Source: Pyronema omphalodes
Taxonomy: Eukaryota > Ascomycota > Pezizomycetes > Pezizales > Pyronemataceae
Direction: 5' to 3'
DNA: 64,000 bases
NCBI GenBank assembly: GCA_024516155.1
Contig: JAJJXM010000027.1
Coordinates: forward strand, 614,001-678,000
This document shows positions 1-11,225 of the stretch, one piece after another; position 1 is the stretch's first letter; every line of letters starts with the position of its first letter. The notes under the pieces are model-generated. The model searched no databases, was not told the DNA's origin, and worked only from the letters and a program-made list of their open reading frames with translations. Made by a program: the position numbers and the translations under genes.

Positions 1-3000
1 ATCTCTATGTGACTATCCGCAAAATCATGTCACGACTTGAATATCATCATTACCAATAACAATACAGTCCGTGGAGATAGAGTACGTAAATGTAGACTGA
101 TATCAATCATCAATACAGAGGCAAAACCTCTGAGCTACCAGCAAATGATGGCCGCGTGATAGAAATGAGTAATCGCACGAAAAGCTGTTTAGTACTGAAA
201 ATCTGCTACCGGGGCTTTGAGCCTAGAATTTTGATATTAGAAGAATATCCCCTGTATTGGCCTTTATAAATGTAGGGAATACGAGGATTGGATTTCTCTG
301 TTTTGTAGAGGCTTAGATGTATAGTCGACTTCGAAGAAATATAGGAACTGGATTGTTCTATCTGATGCTGTCAAACCATGGCCTAAAGACAAGGAGCTTA
401 AAATCAGCCCTTTTTATTCGAGAAATCAATGTGCGTGATTGTTTGGTGTAACAAGAGCAATCTCGATGAAACTTTCTGGGTTGTGTTAAGGATAGGTACC
501 TCTGAGATCTCCGTTTCATCTTCTTGTTGTAGATACCCTCTCAATCGTGAATTCATGGGTCCAAAGCACGTCGCCATCCTTCAAGAATTCAGGAAGTACG
601 GTATTTAGTCTTTGTGGTTGGTGTGGCGTAGCGATGAGTATCTTTGGTTGGGTTGGTTGCATGGAACGCTACATCAGCTTGTAGACAAACAGCATCTAAA
701 AGGCGCATAGAATCCGAATTTCTTTTTCCTACTCTATCACTGTATTCTCTGTAATATCTCGTCAGATGCCATAACTTTAAATCCCGCATGGGGTTTTTAC
801 TCCACTACCCATACTTATTAATCATGCATTCGTAGCTTTCTATGGAAACATTAATAGGATGGCGAGTAACAGTGGGCTAAAACAAAATCCGACTTTCGAC
901 TCATATCCATCCAGTTTATTTCAAGACGGGAGGAAGGTCCTGAGATAAGACCGAAACGGAAGTGAGGATAGGTTTTATTGAAGACGATATGTGGAGATTG
1001 ATTTTTTCCGCCAGCAATAACTGAAGCTTAGTTTTGAGCCACCAAGAATCGGCCACGAGATTATGATTGATGCGCTCGACTGTACGCATGTCAGTTGTTG
1101 AAACCTTGCACAACAGTCTCGTGAGGTTAGAGTTATTCCATCATTCTTCTGTTAAAGTGAATATCGTAAATGAATTATTGGCCCTCCTTTACATTTGTTT
1201 TCGGAACACCGCAGAGGTTGTCGTATTACTGGCCAGGGAGTAAATCGGGTGAGAAGACATGATTACAGCCTTTCGCACGGCCTACTTCCTAGAGCTGAAC
1301 ATAACCTGATTGGCCATGCCATATTACTATCTGGGCTCAAGAGATAATATCTGTTGTATGTCTAGGTTCATATAAATACCTGAAGATATGGAAAGTCTGT
1401 CCTAGTGTGATACGAATACTAGGGCGGGTTTCAGCATAGACACCGCACTTTTGACACAGCTTCCCGAGCAATTCATTTTTATCACTGGTAAGCATTCTAA
1501 AATAATCCTCACTGCAAAGGGTTATGTGGTGAGGTGTTCGACGACAGTATGGTATTGCGACCGAGGAGGCTTAGCTTAGTTTGGATGATTAAACTTGGTA
1601 ATACAGTCGACTCTACTTTACGGCGCGAGATATAGCGTGGTTAAGCAGCTGACAAGTATGTCCTCTACTTATTGCATTGCATGGTTGGAAGGCTTTATCA
1701 CGTGGTAGGCCGACTGATGTCCCTGGCCTGCGAAGACTGGCTGCATGGTGGCACCTTGTCCGCTCCGCACTACCCATTTCCATCTCCACCTCTAATTCTT
1801 TGATCTCATAAACAGTCTTTCATATGAAAAGCCCATATTTCTAAATTAATCGTATGTCCAGCCTACCACTGGAATATTTTAATCACTGGATTAAGATGAC
1901 TAACTGCTTGTTTGTGCTTGAACTGACAGGATCTCCGTAAGTTCGCCAACCACGAGAAACTACTCGGTCGAGACTCAAAATGACTTGAGATAAACTAGGA
2001 GGAACCGCCTGTACAAGGACCAAAACTTGATTCAGCTGTCTTTGGACGACACGCTATGTGTGCATCAATTCCGTAGCCTTACATCACTTCCCAGACCAAC
2101 CATAGCGCTGAGATTATCAATGTACGGACGGCAAATTACTCCGATAGCGAAGGAATTTTCCGGTTGCAAACTGTTAGTCTCCAATCATGATGGAAGATAA
2201 TCAGGTGGGTGAAACGTTTCAGTCATGTAGGTTCTTTTGTCCAAACAAAGGCTAATTTCTAGAACAGTCACAAAAAGCCATATATCCACGGCAGCTGCGG
2301 TTATTACCAGCGAATGAATGCGGCTGTGCCGGCGTTCTGAATTGATTGACCGTCAATGCTGTTCCGGCACCTTTCAATGATTCTCTCATGAGACCACAAA
2401 CTTAACTGAATTAGATTTTATTTGAACCGTATGCAGATACTGCAAAGTATCATCTAGAGCTATTGAAGGTTTGAATAATCTAGTTACTTGTCTATAGATC
2501 ACTTCGTGTATTCTAACGCTTCTGTTTCCATTAGGTTACCAAAACTGGAGTCCGACTAGCACCCTCTTACCCCATATATTCTAGGATCGATTGACACTTG
2601 ATGGACGTATTTCTCGACGATTTCCCGATATACATGTGCTTCTCTCCTTAAGTTCTTTGTAAATGGTTCTAATTATGATTTTAGCATCGTCTCTAGCCAC
2701 CATAAGCCACCTCGAGAATAACAAACACGTGTGAACCCCACGGCCTCTCACTCGTCTTGTCCTTTGGTGTACCTTGGCAACCCGTGTGCGCACGATTGCG
2801 GTCATGTCATCCCGGGGGTATCCCCTCATCTTACATACCTACAAGCTATACTACACCGGACATACGGCAGGACGATGATGATCGGCGTAACCTTATTACG
2901 TCTCCTCCTCTCTATTGTAAGGTTAAGAAAGTCAGACGGTCTATGTCACCATATTTTCCTCGTCTTCCAACCAACCAAATATCGAAATCTTTTCGCTTAC

Positions 3001-3881
3001 ACAAAATCGCGCAGATCTTAAGATCGGTGAAAGCTAGGTTAATCAAACAAGCTTATTCGAATGTATTTCCACTGTCTTCACGGGGACTTGTGCGATGCAT
3101 TAGTCATGCTGAAATTACTAGAATCAGCTTAGATACCCTGTGACTTGCCCTGTTCTGAAACTACCGACGGCGGCAATTCACAATTCTGCATCGTGGGCCC
3201 ACAGGAATAAGGCCGTGTATTCTATCGTTTTTCGTACGGCGAATCATGCTGCCGGTAACTTTCTTTCTATGCACGGCCCTCGATATTTTGAAGATTACTA
3301 ATCATTTTTTAGTTACGATGCTATCGTTACATGTTTTTAGCTCACATAGCTACATCGTCAGAAGCGCACCAATGTGTCCATTAGTAAACGATGATTAATA
3401 AAATTCAGATTGACAACCATAGGTATTTCATTCCATTATGAATTTTTGCCTCCTACGCAAGAGATATCATAGATACACCGTCATGCTACCGTTAATCCGC
3501 TATACCCAAACAACAGAAGAAAGTGGGATATAAACCAAATAAAAAGAAAGAAAACACCGCCCAAGCATCTATACAAGTATCAAAAATAAAGACCTAAGGA
3601 GAATCCATGAAAAAAGAAGATAAATGAAGAAAACACCGAACTCCAAGCAAAGCAAATCAAAGCAAAGATATACAACCAACCCACCACCCCAAAATAACGC
3701 CGTTTGCCAGGATTTGTCAAAAAATATCCTCTCACCACTCCTTCAACAGGTATGACTTCTGCTCTGATCTCTCATCTGTCCAATCGATTGGCTCTTTAGT
3801 TCTTTGCCCATATTCCGTCACAATTGTGAGGAATAGTTTTTCTTTGAAAAAAAAAAATAGAGAGAAAGAAAAAGCCCCCAA
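1..3881. other. Intergenic, no gene recognised
   Basis: No reading frame here looks like a protein. The longest, of about 96 and 128 codons near 2731-3143, overlap each other in different frames and show no recognisable motif. The stretch has no obvious tandem repeat. It includes the 3' flank of the membrane-protein gene ending at 3882. A TACAGTCGACTC string near 1603 resembles the terminal repeat of the element at 53494-53859, but no partner end was found. Confidence 0.5.
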
Positions 3882-6740
3882 TTAACTCTCCCAGGTACAA
3901 CTACACCCAGTATCCGCAGGAAATCCCTGCATTTTATCTTCCAAATCTCTCCTGACCTTACTTTCCGCATCTCTTCTTCGTATTTCATACTTTTCACGGT
4001 CCGTCAAAGCCGCTTTTTCATCATCCGTTAAACCTTCCCATTCTCCGCCAACAGCACTCCTTCTTCTCCTTCCTCTCATGACTTGATCATTACTTCTTCT
4101 CAAAATTGCCGCCAACGCAGGATCCGAGAACTCCTCACTGAGGATAACATCAACCACCTCTTCTCCCTCAGGTTTAAACTCAGCCAATCCTCCATCATCC
4201 AAAACTATCATTTTCCGACATGTTATATTTCCCGGTACAGTTTTTCCATCCGGATCAAGGTCTGTACGGTCGATACCTAAAACTCTACGTAATCGATCTG
4301 GGGTAGGTCGAGATTCTTTCATATAAATTTTTTTGCTGAAATGTCGAGGTCCTTTGGGTGTTGCACGTTTCTGAAGATTTGTTTTGGGGTTACTTGGAGT
4401 GGGTGATCCTCCTCTTCCTCCTCCTCCTCCAACTGGTAACCCAAATTGGAAATGTTTTCCAATCTGTGAAAGATTACCATGAAGATTACCATCGGTTGGT
4501 TTTGGCGGTGATGGCATTGGTGCAGGAGCGCCCAAATCTGCAGTTGGGCTTGCAGTACTGCTAGGTGTTGGGGTGGTTGAAGGGAGTCCAACTATAATGG
4601 TTGTTAAAATCCCATCTCCATCCTCATCTTCACTATCGGTATCGTTTCCGGGGTTGAAGGATTGTGCGGTTGCTTTCTTTAATGCTGATATTGAAGGTTC
4701 GTTGATCATTAATTCCACTTCCAAAAGTGTTTTTTCCCAGATACACATCCAGACTTTTTCCTTGGGTAAGAGCTCTGATCCATTGCCATTTTTGTTTGAA
4801 TTCGTTGCTCCAGTGTTGTGTGTTTCTATCATCGTGGTTTCCCGAAGAATTACTGTCTTATTGTATAGGATTCCAAAGTTGTAGCTCAAAGTCGTGAGTG
4901 GATTTGTGCCGTTGCTGTCCCGCTTTGAATGAGTATTGGTAGTCGGATCGTACCTCCACGTCACATTTCTAAAAGCCAATGGTTGCCTATAGAATGACGG
5001 ATTCACCATACCCTCTCTCCATCCATGATCTGGGGCGTACCATACTCTTTCTCCGGCCGGCGTCTCGAAAACCAGGTTCCTTTTATCCCTTGCATACTCC
5101 CCCTCTTCTGAAGATAGTAGATAACTTCCCCACAGTCCATTCTCCCATTCTGCACATGTCAACGTATCCGGAACAGAGTGTATCTTGCTCAATTCGGCAT
5201 GTGCTAATGAGGCAGGCCATTCATCAACATCCCACAACATCGGTTTTCCCTCTGGCAAAGAACAACTCCAAAGTCCAGCCGACCCCTGTTCGAAATAATC
5301 CGGCGAGCCTATGGAATTCCTGGTCAAAGCGCAGGCGGTATCCAAAGTCTTGAGTTCAATCGGGTTTATCAGGGCCTCTCCAACCGGAATATCGGGGTAC
5401 TTCCCATCGGGATCGCTTCTTGGCGCAGCAGTTTGTTCAGGAGTTGGTCGCCATTTCGTGGCAGTCGTGAAGCTCGATGTGAGAGAGGTATTACTGGGGT
5501 CCAGGTTAGGGAGGTCGATGACGGTTTGGGAGGTAACATACCCGTTTCGGGAATTTCGTTGACCGATTCCGAGGCCTACTCCGAGACCGACTGCGATTCC
5601 GATAAGAAGAGAGAGTAGACCGCCGAGGAGGAGAACCCATGCTCGACCGCCGAAAATTCGCCGTTGATGCCACTCCTTGTGAGCACCTAATGGGGACATT
5701 TCGGAATTGGAACTGCCGGGATGATCGGACATAGATTGCATTCCAGCTACACCGGCAGCACCAGCCATTAGGGGCATAGTTCGCCGACTTTCTCGTCGTC
5801 TTCGGATTCCACCTTCATCGTCGACCTGAATTGCCGGACCAGGTCCCATATCGACCTCAGATACTGTTATTATTGGTCGGACTGAAACCCCAAGATCAAT
5901 TTCGTCTTCTGGCTTTGGAGTTGCAAAGCCGGGGTATTGGGTATAAGGGGGAGGTAAACTTCCAAAGCTGCCATTATCGCTAGCTGCGGATGAAGGTGGT
6001 GGTCTCTGTGCATGTGGAGCAAATCCGTCGGCCACAGGAACCTCATAACTATCCATGAATGGATCCCCTTCGCTAATATCGCCGATTTCACTTCCGCCCA
6101 GCTCCGAGCCTCCCATAGATAATGTCTGTTGATGGCCGCTGTAATCAAAGCGTGGTCGTACGGGTGCAATACTCCTTATACTTGCGGGATGTGATGAAAG
6201 GCCAGACATATGGGAGGGTATCGAGTACAGAGTCGAAGAATTGGTGGTAGTTTGTGTGGCGTCTGTGGCGGCAGTATTGGATCGCCTGAGGCCAATGCTT
6301 GAGGCTGACACAGATGGTGATGCAGATCTTGTTAAAGAAAGTGAATGACGATAACCCCAGCCACCATCAGCCACGGAGATAGTTGGCGATAATGAACGTG
6401 GTACGGATAATGCGAGGGAATTTCGTTGATTTATGGTCATATCCTCTGAGCCAAAGTCGCTGGATTCTGCCCGAGAACTTGGTCGAGTATCATCTATCGG
6501 GTCTGCAAAGATATTCTCGGGTTCATGCAAAGGAGTTCTAGGTGGGGTGCTAAATATGTTTTCGCCTCGACTTTCGTTTCGCTCCCCTCCTGCTGCTGCT
6601 CCTCCTCCTTCCCGTATGGTATTCGATGATGCGACACGACTTAGCGATCCGGAACTTTGTGATGGAATTGTCGAGGCAAATGAATACCGTCGATCATAGT
6701 CCTGGGACTCCCGACTACAGGATGTGCGCTTCTCCATCAT
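3882..6740 (-). CDS. Single-pass membrane protein, DUF7820-like
   Basis: A single-exon frame of 952 codons. Residues 1 to about 360 are Ser/Thr/Pro-rich and look disordered and cytoplasmic. A hydrophobic Leu/Gly/Val-rich segment follows at about residues 366-392, preceded by basic residues and with no signal peptide, so a type II orientation is likely. The C-terminal 550 residues hold a Trp- and Cys-containing globular part (about 440-700) with several N-glycosylation sequons. A low-complexity Ser/Pro/Gly linker comes next, then a charged tail ending in a Cys-x-Cys. The arrangement matches fungal proteins annotated with DUF7820, a call made from memory. Function is unknown; a cell-surface or wall-associated role is only inference. 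The start is the first of two adjacent Met codons and no upstream exon was found. The upstream flank carries a GGT microsatellite. Confidence 0.85.
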   Translation of the reverse strand: MMEKRTSCSRESQDYDRRYSFASTIPSQSSGSLSRVASSNTIREGGGAAAGGERNESRGENIFSTPPRTPLHEPENIFADPIDDTRPSSRAESSDFGSEDMTINQRNSLALSVPRSLSPTISVADGGWGYRHSLSLTRSASPSVSASSIGLRRSNTAATDATQTTTNSSTLYSIPSHMSGLSSHPASIRSIAPVRPRFDYSGHQQTLSMGGSELGGSEIGDISEGDPFMDSYEVPVADGFAPHAQRPPPSSAASDNGSFGSLPPPYTQYPGFATPKPEDEIDLGVSVRPIITVSEVDMGPGPAIQVDDEGGIRRRRESRRTMPLMAGAAGVAGMQSMSDHPGSSNSEMSPLGAHKEWHQRRIFGGRAWVLLLGGLLSLLIGIAVGLGVGLGIGQRNSRNGYVTSQTVIDLPNLDPSNTSLTSSFTTATKWRPTPEQTAAPRSDPDGKYPDIPVGEALINPIELKTLDTACALTRNSIGSPDYFEQGSAGLWSCSLPEGKPMLWDVDEWPASLAHAELSKIHSVPDTLTCAEWENGLWGSYLLSSEEGEYARDKRNLVFETPAGERVWYAPDHGWREGMVNPSFYRQPLAFRNVTWRYDPTTNTHSKRDSNGTNPLTTLSYNFGILYNKTVILRETTMIETHNTGATNSNKNGNGSELLPKEKVWMCIWEKTLLEVELMINEPSISALKKATAQSFNPGNDTDSEDEDGDGILTTIIVGLPSTTPTPSSTASPTADLGAPAPMPSPPKPTDGNLHGNLSQIGKHFQFGLPVGGGGGRGGSPTPSNPKTNLQKRATPKGPRHFSKKIYMKESRPTPDRLRRVLGIDRTDLDPDGKTVPGNITCRKMIVLDDGGLAEFKPEGEEVVDVILSEEFSDPALAAILRRSNDQVMRGRRRRSAVGGEWEGLTDDEKAALTDREKYEIRRRDAESKVRRDLEDKMQGFPADTGCSCTWES

Positions 6741-6897
6741 GGCGTGGGCTGCCTAACCCCCGAAGTTGTAGAAGGGACCCCGAGAAGTCGATGGTCAAGT
6801 CAGCAGCTTCAGAGGCGCGACAGCGGGGGGTTGGTTATCGAATTGCGGTTGGTGAGGCCGTAGTGAAATGGTGGGTTCGTCTCGTCGCACTGTGTCG

Positions 6898-6932
6898 TGG
6901 TGGTGGTGGTGGTGGTGGTGGTGGTGGTGGTG
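6898..6932. repeat. GGT trinucleotide microsatellite
   Basis: About twelve GGT units lie some 160 bp upstream of the start codon of the membrane-protein gene (on the minus strand they read ACC). They may lie in its 5' UTR or promoter. The length is likely polymorphic between strains. Confidence 0.9.
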
Positions 6933-9365
6933 TATCGTTAGGGATGTCGTCGTCGACTCGTCGGGGTTCGTTGATGTTGCAGTCTGGCTCGCTCGCCTCG
7001 CCTGTTTAGGTTTCGGGCCTTTCTTTAGGTGTTGGATATCTTTAGGTGTTCTCAGGTCGCCTCAAGTTGACAGCAGCAGCAGCGGCACCTTTGGTCGAGT
7101 CCAGCTTTCTCTGACTGTGTTGGAAGTGGTTTTAGTGGTGACTTGACTCGGAGAATCGATAATGGGACAATGAATGACAAAAATAAATCTGGCTAGCTGG
7201 GTATGTAGGTAAAAGATAGCAGCCTTTCACGCGGAATGTAAATGAGGAAAGGAGCGAATAATTGCGCGGTGGGTGGGTTGGTGGGTTTTGGGTTTTGGGT
7301 TGTGGGTTGGTTTGAATTTGCTGCTGCTGCTTGCTATCGTCTCGTCTCGTCTGGCCCGGTCTTGCCACTGTCTGCCAGTGTCCGTTCGTTATGTGCGATT
7401 AAACTTTCTATTCTTGTATCTTCTCTCAGCCAAAGACTTTCTCGATTTGATTTCTGTTTTGACTTTACATTCGTTGCTGTATTGTTTATGGGGGAGCGAG
7501 AGTGAGGGTGGGAGTGGGCGTAAGAGTGGGAGTGGCAGTGGGAGTGGGTGTGGGTGTAGGAGTGAGTGGGCGGGCGGGCGAGTTGGCGTGGGCGATGTGC
7601 GAGTGGAAATGATGAACCAGGCTTTCTGGTCTGTCTGGGGCTGGAGACGCCTGAAGACGGAGGGGGAAGCAGTGAGCAGCGAAGCAACCAGCAGCGAGTA
7701 GCGAGTACCGATAAAGCATGCTTACTTGCTTGCTTGCTACCTGCTGCGCTGCATACTGGTAACTGCTACGAAATTATGACATTTCTCTCGATACTACCCA
7801 CTACTGTGTACATACTTGAAACAAATCATATCTTTCTCTCATGTCTGGTTTTATACTGCATAATTCCCCCCTCCCTCAGCACAGTTATACACAGCGCTCG
7901 CTGGCAGTTTATGTACCGTTTGTACCATGTACAAAACAAGACCACCACAAAATCAAGTTCCGATCAGATCTGATCAGGGGTAAAATAGAGCCCGGGGATG
8001 ACTGGGCTCGTGGATGGTAGGCTGGGGAAAGGAATGTGTTTCGACTTGCGTTAAGCTAGTCGGATTGGATGTCGATCGTTTTTGTTTATGTCGGCTTTGC
8101 TTGAGAGAAGGCTTAGAGGCTTAGAGGTTCGGATCGGAGGCTCAGAGGCTCAGAGGCTCAGAGGCTCGGTATATGTCACTATATGTCATCACTGTATGTC
8201 ACCACTTCATATCACCACTGTATGTACATAGTTTCAGAAATCTAGTATTTGCAGAGGTCTAGTAGTTCTGTAGCCCAGTAGTCCAGCTTCGAAGGGCACG
8301 ATAATACAGCGATGGTAAGTCATGGGCAGGTTAGTTAATTTTGGATATTATTTTTTTTTTTAAAAAAAAAAAAAAAACCCAAAGAAGACTTGGGATATTG
8401 TATAGTGGTACCATTTTCGGGTTGACCTGTTTTTTTTTGGAGCTCTGTTTGTAGGATACTGCTTGCAAAGCTCGAGACTCTTTACTTGTGTATCTATGGC
8501 GATGGCGTATGTAGAGTATGGTGAGATTACATTGCTTGCTAAACTGCTTAACTGCTTGGTTGCTTCCTAATTATTGACTTCATATGTACGGCTTCTTATG
8601 TACGGCTTCACACAAATATCACAACTGCCACAACTTTCTGGATTTCTGAATTTCACGGCTTGCAACTTTCACGGCTTGCAACTTTCACAATCTACAGTCT
8701 ACACACACACAGCCCACACTCCACAATTTAAAGTCTAAAATCCCAAGTCTAAAGTCTACAGCCGCCCCATAACCCCATAACCCCACAAGACTTCTACCGC
8801 AACTGCAACTACAGCTTATTTACGGAGACCATCGAAGTTTTATTTCCTATTTGCAACTCCAATCGCACTGCACGTCTGGCATAGTTAGAAGTCGACCTCT
8901 GAGGATTTTGGGATGGGTTTTGGGATGGGTTTTGTGCCATCAGGAAAGTTGAAACGGCAGGTTGGAGCTGTGCCTAGGAATTCCTAGCATCCCCAGAAAT
9001 GCCCAGTAATTCTTAATTCTGGACCCGGGCTCTTTCTTTCCATATTCTGGAATTCTGTTTTGAAGGAATATTTTTGAACTATAAAGGCTTCATATATGCA
9101 ATACTTCAGTACTTCAGTACTCTGATGTAATTTCAGATAGCTATATATCATACATCATACATCATACATGTATTAGATTATAAATACGTATTATTATATA
9201 TAAGATTTCTGGTCTCCGGATTCTGGAATGAAGAGACGAGATGAAGGGATCAAAAGAACTAAGGAATCAAAGGAATCAAAGGAATTAAGGAGTATAGAAA
9301 CGACAGTCATGATATATAACAGACGTCTTTACATAGCTCTAAGCTGAAGTTTGATTTAATGTTAT

Positions 9366-9600
9366 TTAAATTTCTTGAACGTTCCCAACCTTAGGGTTAT
9401 GATGTATGTGTTTATGCTCTCTACATGCCGTAAACTTAAACCCCGTATATGTATATGGAAACCGAGTAGTAAACACCAGAATTGGGGCCTCGGGGTCGCA
9501 GGGCCTCGGTTTAATTCCTACATCCATATATCCCTCTGTATCCTTCCCCTTCCCCTTTCCGTTTCCATTTCTCTTAAACATAACAACACTACAAATCTAC
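9366..9600 (-). mobile_element. Truncated LINE-like 3' end
   Basis: Read on the minus strand, a purine-rich stretch leads to a CATAACC-CTAAGGTTGGGAA block and then GTTCAAGAAATTTAAATAA. The same block, with small changes, precedes the tetranucleotide tails at 27.2 kb, 56.1 kb, 56.7 kb and 44.8 kb. The boundaries are approximate and no coding part remains. The LINE assignment is inference from the repeated-tail structure. Confidence 0.4.
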
Positions 9601-9740
9601 GAGCTGAATCCAAAGTTTTGAACGCAAGTATGCGCTTCAATTCTTTAGTTCTTCGTAAGCGGTAATTAATTAAATTTAGTCTATGTATGTATATATACGT
9701 GGATTGATTTGAACCAGGACCAGGACCGGGACCGGGGCTG

Positions 9741-9809
9741 GGATTAGGATTAGGATTAGGATTAGGATTAGGATTAGGATTAGGATTAGGATTAGGATTA
9801 GGATTAGGA
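9741..9809. repeat. TTAGGA hexanucleotide array
   Basis: About eleven and a half uninterrupted copies of GGATTA. The unit differs by one base from the fungal telomere unit TTAGGG. It is flanked by other simple sequence such as GACCGG and later GTGGGG repeats, so it looks like a microsatellite rather than an old telomere. Confidence 0.9.
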
Positions 9810-11225
9810 ATGGAATTGTAGCCTGTAGCCTGTAGCTAAGAGCTAAGAGCTTACATACCGGAGTTTAAATTTTCTGGGAGATGGGAATTGGGGTATTGGT
9901 AGTGGTAGTGGTGGGGGTGGGGGTGGGGGTATGTATTGATTATTGAAGTATGTATTGCGGTATTGGGGTATTGGGGTATGTATCAGACGGATTCTTGATT
10001 ATGATTTATAAAAGAGAGGCAAAAGGAGATGTTTATGGTGGAGGATTACGGTGGTTTTTGATGTTGGTTTTTGATTTTTGATTTTGTTTAGGGTATTTTT
10101 AGCTACTGGGTTCGGGGTTCTGGCTACTGTGGAATAGGGCTGTAGACTTCTTCCTCTTAATTGTATAGTGATGATTTTGTTACATAAGTAAGTCAGTGGA
10201 TGTATATTGGGTGCCAATGAATGTAACTGTACTTGATTGTCATATCAAGACAAAGATGTTATGTAAGGCTAACTTATGTTGAATTCTGTAGGTTTTGTTT
10301 CTAATACTAGGGTTTTATTCTGGGATTGATAGAGTTGATGGGATTTGGGCTGGTATACCAGCTACATAGAGATACTGATGTTGGCTCTTGTATATAGATC
10401 CGGAATCTTATATAGATGTCATGTGGAGTATAGCAGTCTTTATATTAAAGTCTGGTATTATGTGACAAGATCTTAGGTATATTTTATGTACGCTGCGGAA
10501 GAAAATGAGAAATAATACTCTCAGTAGTTCCTCAAAAATTCTATGGATATCATGTCATGAGTATATGCCGTATATGGTTGACTTGTATGTATATTCTGAG
10601 TTTATTACATAGTATTTCAATTCTGTGTTTATCGTTGCAGAAACACCATTGTTCAGGCCCACAATTCCAGAGCATTTTTGAATACACAATCTTGTGTTTT
10701 TTCAAGACATGACAGTATGTTATACGAAAGACAACCCTTTAAGATTATCGCTGGTCTCGACTGTATCATCTACATATTTGCATACCCCAGGGAGAATTAG
10801 TGTTTATTCAACTTTGTCTTTTTTTCTTCTTCTTAATATTTGTAGTTTTTATTATTTCTGCTGAAATGAAGTTAACGTTACTAAACAAGTATTATGCACA
10901 GCTTTCAGACAAATGAGCTGCATGAAGCCAGCAGTACTTGTTGGCATACGATATCACTCGCAATAAATGACATTCTCAAATTATTCTTCAATTTTCTGGA
11001 ACGAAGATATTTCCAATAAATTTATCTTTTTTCATTATCGCTCGGGATATACTTACTTCCGCTCTCGAAACCTTTTATCTTTGTCGTGTCGCATTTTGCA
11101 CATTCCTAACCCCTCTCCCACCAGGCATTGCCAGGCATTGCCAAGCCTCGCCTGTCGCGTCCCCCAGCTCCACCTACGCAACCTCACACCTCCTCCGAGT
11201 GTCTCAGCTCACCAGTTGACCAACA

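Larger units (their letters stand above)
6741..11225. other. Long intergenic region between divergent genes
   Basis: This stretch separates the leftward membrane-protein gene from the rightward U2SURP-type gene and must hold both promoters. It contains a GGT microsatellite (6898-6932), GT-rich sequence (7486-7580), short direct repeats of a CAGAGGCT type (8110-8165), a TTAGGA array (9741-9809) and a LINE-like tail (9366-9600). Small frames at 7242-7973 fall in simple-sequence DNA and are not credible genes. The pyrimidine-rich sequence at 11090-11220 is probably the 5' UTR of the next gene. Confidence 0.55.

Noticed and set aside
2731..3143. Overlapping 96- and 128-codon frames
   Set aside because: Two different frames over the same bases, neither with recognisable features or splice partners.
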